From Thunnus maccoyii (Eukaryota; Chordata; Actinopteri; Scombriformes; Scombridae), in NCBI RefSeq assembly GCF_910596095.1, contig NC_056535.1, positions 2,203,001-2,267,000 on the forward strand: a DNA stretch of 64,000 nucleotides, in the 5' to 3' direction. The notes beneath the pieces are model-generated. The model did not search any database and was not told where the DNA came from. It saw nothing but the letters and a program-made list of their open reading frames with translations. Shown here in pieces: positions 1 through 11,100 of the stretch (position 1 is the first letter of the stretch; each line of letters begins with the position of its first letter). The position numbers were made by a program, and so were the translations under genes.

Positions 1-472
1 AGGTGGACACAAACATGACTCCAAATGAATGCTAATGTTGCTCTGTGTCTGTGTGTGTAAATAACAATTGTTTGCATTCACTGTATACAGTGATATTTGT
101 GTCAGATGCCACTGCACTCAAGTGGCCAAAAAATCAATTATTGCAGCTCTTTAAGGAGTTCATTATATTTCTAAATACATGTAATTAAATATTTTTGAAT
201 GATGTGGTTTGTTTGAAAGGAATATAATATGTTAACATGTATCACATTACATTTGAAATTCATGAAACATTGCATACAAGCAGAACAGAGACTTCACTTA
301 AACTGTAGCATAATGTAAATAATGAAAATTTGCTTGAATTCTTAATGAGATGACAAAGAGAGTTTTCTATGCTAAAAATGTATAGGCAACTCTGTTTTAT
401 GCTTTTTGGACTCTACCTTGCATACAGTTGAATGAACTGTTTCAGTGTCAGTCTTTGTGATGAACATACTGT

Positions 473-478
473 AATAAA
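473..478 (+). promoter_or_regulatory. possible polyadenylation signal of an upstream gene
   Basis: An AATAAA hexamer is followed within about 20 bases by a T/GT-rich stretch, as in a vertebrate cleavage site. No coding exon is visible in bases 1-470, so these bases could be the 3' UTR of a plus-strand gene lying left of the window. AT-rich DNA yields this hexamer often by chance, so this is only a suggestion. Confidence 0.25.
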
Positions 479-1592
479 TGTTGCAAAGTAGAACTGTTTA
501 TTTTGTCTTTTAAAATCCCAATTTACCCTTTAGATATATCTTTAGCTGTCATGTTTGTTACAGTTACACCATCCAATGTTTTTCCACTAGACTTTTAAAA
601 TGAAGTCCTGTGAGTTTGAATAAGCACACACACATTTGTTTGTAATGTTTGTCCCACCGGCAGATCAGTTTCAAACATTGACAAGATGGTAAAGAGATAC
701 AGTATATTTTCACTTGACTGAAAAACAGCCTGGATGTAATCATGCCCTTGTCTGCAGTGCAGTGCACAGTCTCTGTTGTCCTTCATGTGACTCAGAGGGA
801 TCACAGGCTGCTTGGGTGACACTGGGAGGGTTTGGCAAAGAGTCAGCAGCTTGTGTTGCTTCTGGTATCCACTGGCAACCTTTCAAGTTAAATCCCTGTT
901 TCTATGAAAGAGAGAGAAAATAATCTCTCCTGACCCTTTTGTCACCTTGATTTAACTTTCTATGATTGACTTTTTGACCCCCAGTTAAATTAGTATGCTG
1001 GGGGTTCCTAACTTGTTAAATGTATTGACACAAGGCAGCTTCCTGCAGTGGTATTCATGTCAGAAAATGATTTTTGACCTTTCTAAGTAGACAGTAAAAG
1101 CACTTTAAATCTATTTAACCAGCTTCTTATTTGCTAAAGGGTTAAATAAACTTTACAGACTAATCAATGCATGTGATAAACAACAAACTCATTTACAGAA
1201 GTAAATATAACCTCTAAATTTGAATTTAAATCCCCCATAACAGTCATAAATTATGGTGAAGGATAAGTAGAAAACAAGCTAAAAGACTGTGCAGTAATCA
1301 TTAATTGAAGTTATAGGGCTTATTTAACTTTCTACAGTTAGGAAAAAGTGAGGCATTAAATTAAGTGGTTAAAGGGACCATGAGTTGATATTTAATTATG
1401 TGTGAAGAAATTATTAAGGTGTCTTACAGCAGATCTTTGTCTCATAATGATCATAGTATTAAACAAGGATCGATGAAGGTGAAAACAAATCTGGAAATGA
1501 CATTGCCTTTGTTGATTTGCTTTATGTTGGTCAGCTGAAGGTCACACACAGTTGCACACAACTGTTACTGACTGTGACCGCAAAACAATTTC

Positions 1593-1606
1593 TGGTCACG
1601 TGACCA
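1593..1606. promoter_or_regulatory. perfect 14-bp palindrome with a CACGTG E-box
   Basis: TGGTCACGTGACCA is a perfect palindrome. Its core GTCACGTGAC matches the E-box form preferred by bHLH-zip factors of the USF and MITF/TFE families (known preference). Binding is inference. It lies about 3.7 kb beyond the 3' end of g0s2 and belongs to no identified promoter. Confidence 0.35.
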
Positions 1607-2374
1607 CAAACAATTTGTGTCAGTTTAGCCCAGGTGTGTTCAGAGATTTAAGAGTTATCCATTTCATCCTTCACATAGGCCATCACTCAAACTATTCTTA
1701 GACCAAAGAGTATCCTGTTGACTCAGGGATATATTGGCCTCCCACTTATGTGTGTTCACTTGCCAGGGGGCATTGTCCTATTGTCCATGTGCTATCTCAG
1801 TGAACCATGCTGCTGGACCCGTTAGTGACTCAGCTGAGCCGCCCTGTGACCCTGTAAACCCTTCAGTCAGCCATAAAACACCAGGGGATCAGTGCAAATA
1901 CATTAAGACAAGTATGGTCGGTCAGATCGCTGACTTACCACCCACTGCAAGCTTGGTGCTCAACTGGAGCCCACTGATAAAGGGCTTTACATTTGGAGAG
2001 CATGCTGCTCATTCTGAGGCTTTGATGTGGTGATAATGAGGACAGTCTGAGTTTTAGTGAAAATAATAAGGATGTTTCTTCTCCTAGGATGCACATAACT
2101 AACACCCTGCCGAATAAATATAGCCAATACCTGAATTATTGGGTCATACTTTACATTACAGAACACAAAATTGTGAGGTGTTACAAGGAGAATACCTGTA
2201 TAGTAGATAATGATTACAAGAAAACAGACTGGGAAATAGCCTACTATATTAATGAATCATTAGGTAGGCTAATTATTAGTTCATAAATATCAATGTACAC
2301 AAAAAGAGGGAATGAATTCTCAAAAAAGTCAAAGCACACTGCTTTACCATGGTATAAAAGTTAAAAGCCTATAG

Positions 2375-2444
2375 TGACCATGGTCTTCCTCTGGGTCAAA
2401 CGGTTTGTCAAAATGTTTGACCCTGAGGAAGACCGGTGTGGTCA
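2375..2444. repeat. imperfect inverted repeat (hairpin)
   Basis: Left arm 2375-2401 and right arm 2415-2444 are near-perfect reverse complements around a 13-base loop. The shared core is GTCTTCCTC, one mismatch, then GGGTCAAAC, with outer ends TGACCA and TGGTCA. It could be a small foldback element or the centre of a MITE. No target-site duplication was identified. Confidence 0.5.
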
Positions 2445-3556
2445 ATGTGTGTTGCTCTTCTGTGCCTTGACTTTCTTTGGACTTCATTCCCCTTTTTTGT
2501 GAATGTGTATGTGAATGAGAGCATCTGTTTTGAGTCACATTGTTGTTGTATCCAAAAAGCGCCTCTCTCATGTGTTTTTCATAATTCATAAATATCTGTG
2601 AATCATACTAATCACTTTCTACATGTTTCACTTCTGATTAACTCTTAACCAGACACTGAGCGGCACAAAAATAGTAAAGACTTGACTTTTTTGTGCTCCC
2701 TCAACATCATACTGAGTAGTCCCTCATTACCTTATTATGATCTTATAATTACTTACCCTATTTGTGCCCACTCAGTTATAGATCTGCTGTAGTGTTTAGT
2801 CTGCCCCGCCCTGACAATATGCATTAAGAGTTACTGTTTTCAGGAGCCCGTTTAACAGTATGACCCCTTCCTGCAGCTGACCCAAACACAGGTGTAATAA
2901 GTTTAATAATGGCTGCAATCTATTCAGGTGTTGTAGTCTCAGAGACCTGGAATTATACATGCTGGCTTATTGCCACATGCTTAAGCGGTAAAAGGAGAAG
3001 TAAAGGACTTGTTGGTTTAATTGCAACGTAAATAGTATATATGAAAATGCACATGCCACATATGAACTACTAATTTAAGCAAGTTTATATTTTCCTTCTA
3101 CAATAATCTTAGTACACCAGTGACGTAAACATTTAATGTATAAAACACATCATATTTCATCCATAACAATGGCCTACATTCAGCTAGCTCTCAATACTAC
3201 TAGCAACAAACATTATCAAGCCAATGTTTTATCAGTTGAATAAAACTGCGGGTTTCTAATCAGACACAGTGATCAAACTTTCTGCTGCTGTGAGTTACAA
3301 TTATTTAGGAGAGCAGAGAGCACAAAACTAATGTCAAATTTTTCACAATATGCTGCTGCTGCTTTATGTAAGTAAGCTATATTTAGCTACTGCTCATTAA
3401 ATGATAATTACGGGACATGTCCCCTGCAGTTTTGCACCACTCCACTTTTTACAGTCCGAAAACTAACACTATATTTTAAAAAAAACTAAAAAAAAACAAA
3501 GGATCCCAACAAAGGAAACAGAGCCTGCTCAAACTCCCAATCCCCCTTCTAGCTCA

Positions 3557-3580
3557 CCCTCCCCTCCCCTCCCCTCCCCT
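3557..3580. repeat. (CCCCT)n pentanucleotide tract
   Basis: The plus strand carries about five consecutive copies of a CCCCT-type unit. The minus strand therefore has five G-runs of three or four separated by single A residues, the pattern for a stable parallel G-quadruplex. An inverted CCAAT box (ATTGG) lies about 10 bases to the right. No gene is recognised beside it. Confidence 0.7.
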
Positions 3581-3914
3581 TTCCGCTCTATTGGTTGCTA
3601 AATCAAACGTTGACTACTAACATTGATGGCAGCGATTTGACAAACTAAATATTTAAGATGGTTGTAAAACGAGCCCACATTACACTGCAGCAAGTATCTG
3701 TCAGCAATGTATGAAAAGCGGAGTCTCTGTCGCTGCTAGTTTACCTGAACGTTAGACTCAACAGTATAACTTGACTCTGCTCTCATGTCAGAGATTAGAT
3801 GAGGTGGAGGTGCCTATGGAAGACACTTCATGCTGGGGCTGATCAACTATATACCTCTGTAGTTACTACAGCTCTGAACATCACCCTTATTCTTGTAAAT
3901 CGGCACTATTACAC

Positions 3915-4140
3915 TTCTTCTCCACTTCTCATGCATCCTCTCCTAAACATCTCCATGCCTCCACAGGTATGTCATCTGGACCAACTGCCTTTCTACTCTT
4001 CATCATTTTCATAGGTGCCCTCACTTCATCTTTGCTAATCCACCACACTTCCTGATTCACTATCCCCACATCATCCAATCTTCTCTCTCTCATTGTCCTC
4101 ATTCATCTGCCCCTCAGTGTGCTCCAACACACTCTCGTCG
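3915..4140 (-). mobile_element. RTE-like LINE reverse transcriptase fragment
   Basis: Translating the minus strand gives a broken reading frame containing KAVGPDDIPVEAWRCLGE (about 3935-3990), the conserved RTE-clade segment just before the reverse transcriptase fingers. Upstream in the same frame is an acidic, Arg-rich stretch typical of these elements. The copy is short and carries stops, so it is a dead 5'- and 3'-truncated relic. Clade assignment is from recognition, not from a search. Confidence 0.6.
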
Positions 4141-4166
4141 GTAGTCAGCACATTTTATACAGAGGA

Positions 4167-5262
4167 GAACGGGGTAAGATGAGCCACTTTTTACATTTGA
4201 TGATTTTACTGCAAAATGAAAGTGTATTTGTTTCAAATAATAGTTACTATGTATACCTCAGGTTGTTGTGTACCCATGTAAATTAAAACAAGTTATCTAA
4301 TTATTATGATTTTAGAACAATGAGCCATCAAAAAAAGTTAGTCCTATGGCACAATTTGCCCCAAAGTAAGGGTAAAATAAGCATGGGGATGGGGAACTTT
4401 ATTAATGTCGTCAGTTTAACAAAGGCAAAAACTTGTACTTTTAAGTAAAACCATATGTTTGTGTCCCGTTGTTCAACATGTTACCTAAACATTTTCTGTA
4501 AAGATTAAGACTGTGATTTTTGTGTGTTAGCTACAGAGAGAATGTGTGTGTAAATGTGCTTTTGTGTAAACAGACAGGTGACAAACTAATGGAAAAACTG
4601 GTACAGGTGTGAATGCTTGACCCCTACAGTGAGGGGATCTGGTGGCTCTGTTATGCTGTGGGGGACATTTTGCTGGCATGGTTTGGGTCCACTTGTCCTC
4701 TTAAGTCACTGCTGAACAATACAAAGTAGTTGTGTGTGATCATCTTTATCCTATGATGAAACATTTCTATCCTGATGGGAGTGGTCTCTTCCAGGATGAC
4801 AATGCTACCATCCATAGGGCACGAGGGGTCACTGAATGGTTTGATGCTGTTCTGGTGGCTTACTAAGACACTTTATGTTGGCTTTTCATTTAATTTGTCA
4901 CCCATCTGTATGTACAGCATGTTTGTGTGTGGCTTAAAATTAACATAAGTCAACAATTAGGTATTTATTCATCATCATTGTAGCACTTTTAACATGGATC
5001 AAACATGAACAGTGTCTCTAGTCTTTAGAATATCAGAAAATAATTTCGGGGGTTAAATTGAGCCATTGACTCAACTTCCCCCAATATCACTGGTACGTTT
5101 TACCCCACAACCTCCATTTTGACAAAACTGTTTCATACAGTGGTTCAGATCCACAGTTAGGCTGAGTAATGTAAACTATTCTTTCTTAATTTGTGATCAC
5201 AAGATTACTTTTGTTTATGGTAACCTAGATAAAGGGGGTGGCTCATTTTTTTTTTACCCACT
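4167..5262. mobile_element. candidate inverted-repeat DNA element with a nested Tc1 copy
   Basis: The left end has GGGGTAAGATGAGCCACTTT (4171-4190). The right end, read in reverse, has GGGTAA, a run of A, then ATGAGCCAC (5240-5260). The matching blocks GGGTAA and ATGAGCCAC in inverted order suggest terminal inverted repeats about 1.1 kb apart. About 340 bp of this length is a nested Tc1-like insertion at 4570-4910. No transposase frame belongs to the outer element. The right arm carries an expanded T-run. Confidence 0.35.
4570..4910 (+). mobile_element. internally deleted Tc1/mariner-like transposon
   Basis: The plus strand translates, in pieces, to MLWGTFCWHGLGPLVLL (about 4650-4702) and HFYPDGSGLFQDDNATIHRA (about 4760-4820). 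The second is the catalytic-domain signature of Tc1-like DDE transposases, with the second aspartate in the QDDN motif. The usual downstream PDLNPIEHLW block is missing. The ends look like inverted repeats: CAGACAGGTGACAAACTAAT at the left and, in reverse complement, CAGATGGGTGACAAATTAAA at the right. At about 340 bp it is a non-autonomous deletion derivative. Confidence 0.7.
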
Positions 5263-5332
5263 GGCTCCCATCTAGCAAACACTGAAGGAGACAAACCAAA
5301 AGGCAAACCAGATTTTCAAAAATAAAATGAAT

Positions 5333-5338
5333 TTTATT
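5333..5338 (-). promoter_or_regulatory. g0s2: g0s2 polyadenylation signal
   Basis: AATAAA on the minus strand, about 580 bases after the stop codon. A second AATAAA at 5765-5770 (minus strand) could give a shorter 3' UTR. Choosing between them needs transcript ends. Confidence 0.45.
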
Positions 5339-5917
5339 GACATGTAAAAATGTGGTACATATACAGTATTTGCAGATAGCATATTATTTACAACAACGTT
5401 CCTGTCTTTAAACACAGTGAGATGTGGGTGGAGTGGCAGGTCAAATACATCCACCGGACAGCAGGTGGTGCTACACAGCAGCTCACCACAGCCAGTCATA
5501 CTGGCTACTCCTCATAAACTCCTAACTTCATGCTCTGAAGTCCTAACTTTTTTTCTCCTTTTGAGACCAAACTTCGTGCAGCAGCAGCAGGATGTTTTAA
5601 TTCATGAGTCATCCAGTGTGTTTATGTCATGAACCCATGAAACCCTGACTAGACTCATATTAACCTATAGAAGAAAGCTTGTCTGTAGACTGCTATGCTG
5701 GACCTTTTGGAGTCTTCTGCATGCACCCAGCACATAAAAGACTTCTGAGAAACATTGAGCATCATTTATTGGCAGCACAGAATGGCAAGCAGGTCAGATG
5801 CTTCTCATTCATCTGTCTAGAAAGCTTCAGACTCTGTGCATGTTGCACAACGTTGTGGTGTGGCAGGAGCAGTTCCCTAATAAATAACTCAAGTCACTTG
5901 GGTTTTCCCCTTCAGCT

Positions 5918-6280
5918 TTAAGAAGCGTGCAGACGGTTGGCCATGCTCCTTTGGCTGGGTCTATGAGTCTTGGAGGGGGTCATTTTCTGGGCTGTGGCAA
6001 GCTCCTTCTCTTCTTCCTCCTCCTCCTCCTCTTCCTGGCGCCCCACATTGCACTGGGTCTTGGCCTTAACAGTCCTCTGCTCTTGAGCCATCATGAGGAC
6101 CATCTCTGCATCCATCGGCTCGCCAGAGGAGAAGGGGTGACACACAGTCTCGACCAGGCCGATGACAGTCCCCAGAACCGCAAACACGGATCCCACCAGG
6201 TAGACCTTCAGCATACCCCGGGTGGGTTTCTGACTCAGCATCTCTTTGGCAAAGGGGATCAACTCCTGCATGCTTTCCAT
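5918..6280 (-). CDS. g0s2: G0/G1 switch protein 2 (lipolysis inhibitor), 120 aa
   Basis: G0S2 binds and inhibits adipose triglyceride lipase (PNPLA2) at lipid droplets and also associates with mitochondria and ER (family knowledge). Residues 1-15 begin MESMQELIPFAKEML, the conserved amphipathic N-terminus. Residues 23-50 form the hydrophobic hairpin (GSVFAVLGTVIGLVETVC) that mediates lipase inhibition. The start is the ATG giving this family N-terminus; the frame stays open upstream into the 5' UTR and intron. The fish protein is longer than the 103-residue human one, mainly through its tail, which carries nine consecutive glutamates (83-91) and ends in a basic, Ser-rich stretch. Its position next to lamb3 matches the human gene order. 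Identity is very secure; the tail is poorly conserved. Confidence 0.95.
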   Translation of the reverse strand: MESMQELIPFAKEMLSQKPTRGMLKVYLVGSVFAVLGTVIGLVETVCHPFSSGEPMDAEMVLMMAQEQRTVKAKTQCNVGRQEEEEEEEEEKELATAQKMTPSKTHRPSQRSMANRLHAS

Positions 6281-7088
6281 TTTCACTGGATCTGCTACAG
6301 CTTGGGCAAAAGCTGGGTTGGAAGTTGTATTTGGGCCTATAAAAAAGAACCAGTGATAGTTAGTTAGCTGACTGACAAACGTATTTATCAAGGACTGTTT
6401 TTAAAATTTAGATTTGAGTGATGATCATTTAAATCTACCAAGCATTAGCTGATTCCAGCTTCTCAGATGTTTTCTGTTTGGTATCATTAATACTTCTTCC
6501 ATTTTAGACTGTCAGTCAGACTCAAGAAGAAATTTCAGACATCACTAAGGGTTCTGGGAACGTCATCTCATCAAAACAATGATCTATTTTGTGAGTTAAA
6601 TGTGTACTCCAGAAGAAAAGTCATTTAAGTTGCTGCCCTTTGACTACATGACATAGCCCAGCTTCTCAACTTGGAAATGTAAAATGATCACCCACTCCAC
6701 ACAGATACAGCCATAACAATGCAGCATTACAAACTGACCTCTTTATTAAATTTATATATTATACAAAATGCATTTAACATGGAAATATCAAAATATTACC
6801 TACAACCTTGAATCCACAACACAGTTTAAAAGAACTATTTTCAGCACATTACAAAATCTGATGATAAATAGAGTGGTCTACATGCAGCTCCTGGCTATTT
6901 GAAAATATACTCATGTAGCAGCAGTATAATACCCCTCCCATGCATTAAACACACTACATATACAGGTTGACCACTAATGTCTTGAAAGAGGATAGAAAAA
7001 AACTTACCGTGGTGTAGCTTGTTCTAGGTCACCCTGCTCATGAGTTCCAGTTTGTAGCGAGGACAAATCTTTACTGGATACTGTGGTC

Positions 7089-7095
7089 ATTTATA
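7089..7095 (-). promoter_or_regulatory. g0s2: g0s2 TATA box
   Basis: TATAAAT on the minus strand, in the context GGGGCTATAAATGACC, lies about 30 bases before the inferred exon 1. A purine-rich GTGGGTGGAGAGAGTGGGG stretch lies directly upstream. A sharp TATA promoter fits the strongly inducible expression known for G0S2. Confidence 0.6.
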
Positions 7096-7399
7096 GCCCC
7101 ACTCTCTCCACCCACACACTGACAGCTGCTGAATATTCATGAGGCATGGAGGCGAGTCTCTGGAAACTGGCTTTGAACCAGAAACTTTCACCCAGTTATT
7201 TGTAGGATTATTACACAGTCACTGTCATTTAATGCTGATGTTTAACTAATGTTCTATCAGGGTGTCTGTAGTATTTAATAATAAGTTTTAGTGACTATTT
7301 CACACTGAGTTACAGTAGATTTAATAGCGTCACAGTAACATCATAGAACTTGCAATTTATATTAGTCTATATCTATTGAAGTTCATGCAGGAGTTAATA

Positions 7400-8130
7400 C
7401 AGTTTATCTATATAACACCTTTCACAGACACCAGTCACAAAGTGCTTTGCAGAAAGTAGAATCAAATAGAATCAAAATAAATAAAAACAAAGACACCAGA
7501 TAAAATATACAAGGAGAGCAGACAAAATAGACAAATTAAAATACAAAATAGCACATGCTACCCAAATGCCTGTCTGAACAGATGAGTTTTTAGCTGCTTT
7601 TTAAAAGACTCTACATTATCCAAGGACCTTAAGGTTGTTGGGAGACTATTCCAGAGCTTGGGGGCTGCCAATCTCCCCAAGTCTTAAAATGTGTATGAGG
7701 TACACTTAGAAAGCCCTGAGTGGAGGACCTAACAGCTTGGTTTGTGGTGTAGGGATGCAGAAGGTTAGTAATATACTGTGGAGCCTGGCTATGTAGGGCT
7801 CTATCAGTGAGCACTAAAATTTTAAAATGAATTCTAAAATGAACCGGAAGCCAGTGCAGTGAGGTTAAAATATGAATTACATGTGACCACCTGTTGGATC
7901 ATGTTAAAAGCCTAGCAGCAGCATTTTGGACAGTTTGTAAGCGGTGAATGGACGATTTATTAAGACGGGTAAAAAGAGAGTTACAGTAGTTCAAACATGA
8001 TGAAACACAAGCATTTATTAACATCTCCATTTCATTTCTTGATACCACAGACCGGAGTTTGGCGATGTTTCTCAGGTGAAAGAAGCATGATCGAGTCAGT
8101 GTCTTAATGTGAGCTTCAAAACTCATAGAT
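7400..8130 (-). mobile_element. 5'-truncated L2/CR1-superfamily LINE, 3' half of ORF2
   Basis: The minus strand translates through the C-terminal part of a non-LTR reverse transcriptase. In order it reads CLNYCNSLFTRLNKSSIHRL and VQNAAARLLT (about 8000-7905), a thumb-region WLPVHFRIHFKILVLTDRA (about 7860-7800), QAPQYITNLLHPYT (about 7790-7750) and the terminal FKKQLKTHLF (about 7600). One stop near 7900 and a frameshift near 7680 break the frame. Beyond the ORF, 7400-7560 is the AT-rich 3' part. Such elements are normally dead on arrival through 5' truncation. Clade-level placement is inference. Confidence 0.85.
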
Positions 8131-11100
8131 TGATCAAAAATTACACTAAATTACAGTACAACAAGAAATGTACAGGACTATACCAAGCTGATATTTTTGT
8201 ATGGAATACTGAAGCTCTTAAGAAACACTGCAACTTAAGAAAACCCAAGCAAACTGACAAAAAACACAAACAAATTAAAAAAAAACAAACATCTCCACCA
8301 CTTGGACAACACATACTATACGTTGCATTTAGAAAAACTAATGCTGCAAAGAGGACACTAAAAACTTATGGTATAATGCTAGGTGTATACATGTGGCCTA
8401 TACATCCAATAATATGAGAAGCATGTAATCAGGATGTTGAAACTAAAATAAACAACGTGCAGCACATTGTGTTGTCAAAATGGAGAAGATGTTTTCTTCA
8501 TTAACTTGTGTTTTGATTGTGTGTTGATACTGGTCAACACTCAAAAAATATTAAGGTTCCATTGCTTTATATCATAGCATTACATTTCCTAGCCCAACTA
8601 ACAGCATTATCTATCTATCCAGACTTTTATTTACCAAATGTGTTTCGAGGACAGCTATACGACAATAGAACAGGAAAGAAAAGGAAATTAGAAAAACTAC
8701 TGCACTATTCTGTTAAGTTAAGGTCAAGATGATATTGAAAGACCGAAAAAGAAGAAAACCAAGATGTCCCTCAGTTGTTTGTTGTCATGTTGAGAGTAGG
8801 CTAAAAGCCATACAGGTGACCAGGGGTTTCCCATCTGCTGATGGAGTCCATGTGAATCTTCCACATCGACAGTCACCAAATCAGGGGAAAGGTTGTGTAA
8901 ACCCAGTTAACCAGCAGCATTTCTGCTGTTGTGACAGTAATGCTGCTGCTGTGAACTATGTTCAGAGTAGAACTGGACAGTATAGTGGACACATTCAACA
9001 CGTACCACACACGCTCATGATGGTGACTAACGCTGAGCAGCACAGGAAGTGCAGAGGTGTCTGAATCACAGCATCTGCTGACATCAGACAAACATTGTCC
9101 CCCTAATTCTCTCTGTGTGCCAGTCTGCTGGGAAAGAAGATGTTCCTTGATTGTTATTGAAATAATTCAAAAATAAGACATACCTGCTTTGAAATGGCAT
9201 ACCATTTTAAATCCTCCCTACATACAGCTTAACTTTATACTTAAATGTTTTAATCTTGTCTAAATCTAGCCTTCTAGCTTAGTGGGCCAACCAAATTGCT
9301 TCAGTTCATAACATTGTTGGGATCCATAGCAGACCTAATTCATCGCAGATTGAAACAGGAATAACTGATATCAAGAAACGCAGCATGGGTATTGCAGAGA
9401 CATGGTTTTATACATGCTGCCTCACTGGGAGTGCTTACGGGCACACCTAAATGAAATGGAACCATCATTACACAGTAGTTATCAGTATTAGTCACACCTG
9501 TGAATTTCCTGCTCTGACATCAAACTGACTTCTTTTCTTTTGGCCCTCACCAGAGGCATCTTGCCTCAAAAAAGGTTTTTTTGTTTTAGTGTTTAGTTCT
9601 TTTCAGTATCAGGTTCAGGGACATCATAGACATGTGCTGGTGTCCAGATCAAATCTGGAGGACACATCCACACCATATGAAACAAAAGATGACATGTCAT
9701 AACAGGACTCAGCTCTATTCATTGCAGTATAAAGATTTCTCCATTTATTGGGGAGATATGACGCAAAGCAGGGGGAAAAAATCCAAAAACTTCTCATTGC
9801 TTCCTCCTGAACAATAAAATTCATTATCTGCATGGGACCATTTATTCCACATATCAGAATAAATCAGAATAATAATGCCTCATGTAAACAGTCTGATCAG
9901 AATAAACGTTCTAATTCCAAATTCAAAATGAATGCTATTTGGTGTGCACATGCTCACCCACTTAAATTGTCAAAGAGGTTCTCCCAAGAAGACTCACCAC
10001 ATTCTTTTCTATTGTTGGTCATTTACAATCACTCTGCCACTGTTCCATGTAGTTTATCTTTTCTTGGGACAACCTCTTTAACAATCTTGAAATAGGAGAT
10101 ATTTTCTATATTCTTCGACTAGGGCATAGTGTATCATATGTATTCAAAAGTTATACTTACCTTCATAACATTAATCTGATGTTATTTTTAACTCACCTTT
10201 ACCAGATCTAATTTTATTATCAAATATTGATATTGATATCAGCCTCTAAACTGTAGCCATCAGTTTCATCTGTGTATCCTAATGTCAGTAAAATTTCACA
10301 CAGCTCTATCATCTGCATCAGCCACCTGAACTATTTTGACCTGACTGTTTAAAAGGGTTTGTATGGCAGTGCAACTAGGTCAAAAAGTGGTGGGAAAGCA
10401 TGTGTACGTCTTCTAATATTAATCTTATTGTGTGAAAGCAGCTTTAGAGGGAGCAGAGAAAGTACAACCTTAAGTCTTTGGCTGATATTTAGCATGTGAG
10501 TTTGCAATGTGGTACACTGCTCACTATTGGTTTGTATACAAAAAGAACCTTTGTCAGGGTGTTCACATAGTTTTAGTTTGTGCTGTTGGAAAGGTCACAT
10601 AATGGTACAACAGTTCACACTGAATGAGACTGATTAGCTTGACCCCAGCTGACATGGACTGGGCTGACTTTGCCATGTGGAACCATTTATATGAACTCCT
10701 ACAGTCTCACCATTTTCAAATCGACCTTAAACTATACAGACACCACCTCTGCCCTCAAGGTTATCAAATGATACTGTTAGTTTAGGCTACCTGAATCAGC
10801 TGATGGGTTGTCATGAGCCAGACGTATGGGAGCCAGTATGTGTGGGTTTGGTTGAGGGTCATCTTTAGTTCCGCATAGTTGACAATTTAGCTTTAAACCT
10901 GCTATGTATGACATAAGAAATGACTTTAAAAATAAATCAAACTTACATTAAAACTTAAATCAAGTGCTAAAGAGTAGTAGTATTGTCACAGTCACAGCTT
11001 TTTTGCATGTTTGTCCCAAAGTGTCAATTAAGGTTGTAATCTTGGAAGAAAGCAATCTCTTCGGTAAAGAAATATTTAGAATTGTATACCTTGTTGCAAT

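Larger units (their letters stand above)
1..5309. other. intergenic region left of g0s2
   Basis: No exon with conserved protein sequence was recognised on either strand. Short open frames (for example 1734-2033 and 714-923) show no known domain and no splice context. The stretch holds repeat remnants from about 3915 on, a hairpin-forming inverted repeat at 2375-2444, a palindromic E-box at 1593-1606 and a C-rich pentanucleotide tract at 3557-3580, each listed separately. Bases 1-1500 are AT-rich and otherwise featureless. Confidence 0.6.
5310..7065 (-). other. g0s2: g0s2 transcription unit (two exons)
   Basis: Read on the minus strand, a TATA box at 7089-7095 predicts a start near 7060. Noncoding exon 1 (about 7060-7008) ends at a GTAAGT donor (7007-7002). 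A roughly 670-bp intron ends in TTTTTTATAG, and exon 2 begins at 6336. Exon 2 holds 55 bases of 5' UTR, the whole coding sequence (6280-5918) and a 3' UTR of about 600 bases ending near an AATAAA at 5338-5333. A noncoding first exon and a single coding exon match mammalian G0S2. The exact start and end are inferred. Confidence 0.7.

Noticed and set aside
3799..4014. 71-codon plus-strand frame
   Set aside because: Shadow of the RTE-like LINE fragment, whose coding sense is the minus strand.
5927..6367. 146-codon open frame on the plus strand
   Set aside because: Antisense shadow of g0s2. Its Leu-rich run is the complement of the Glu repeat.
8109..9091. Several frames of 70-110 codons between g0s2 and lamb3
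   Set aside because: Lys/Asn- or His-rich readings of AT-rich DNA without conserved motifs or gene context.
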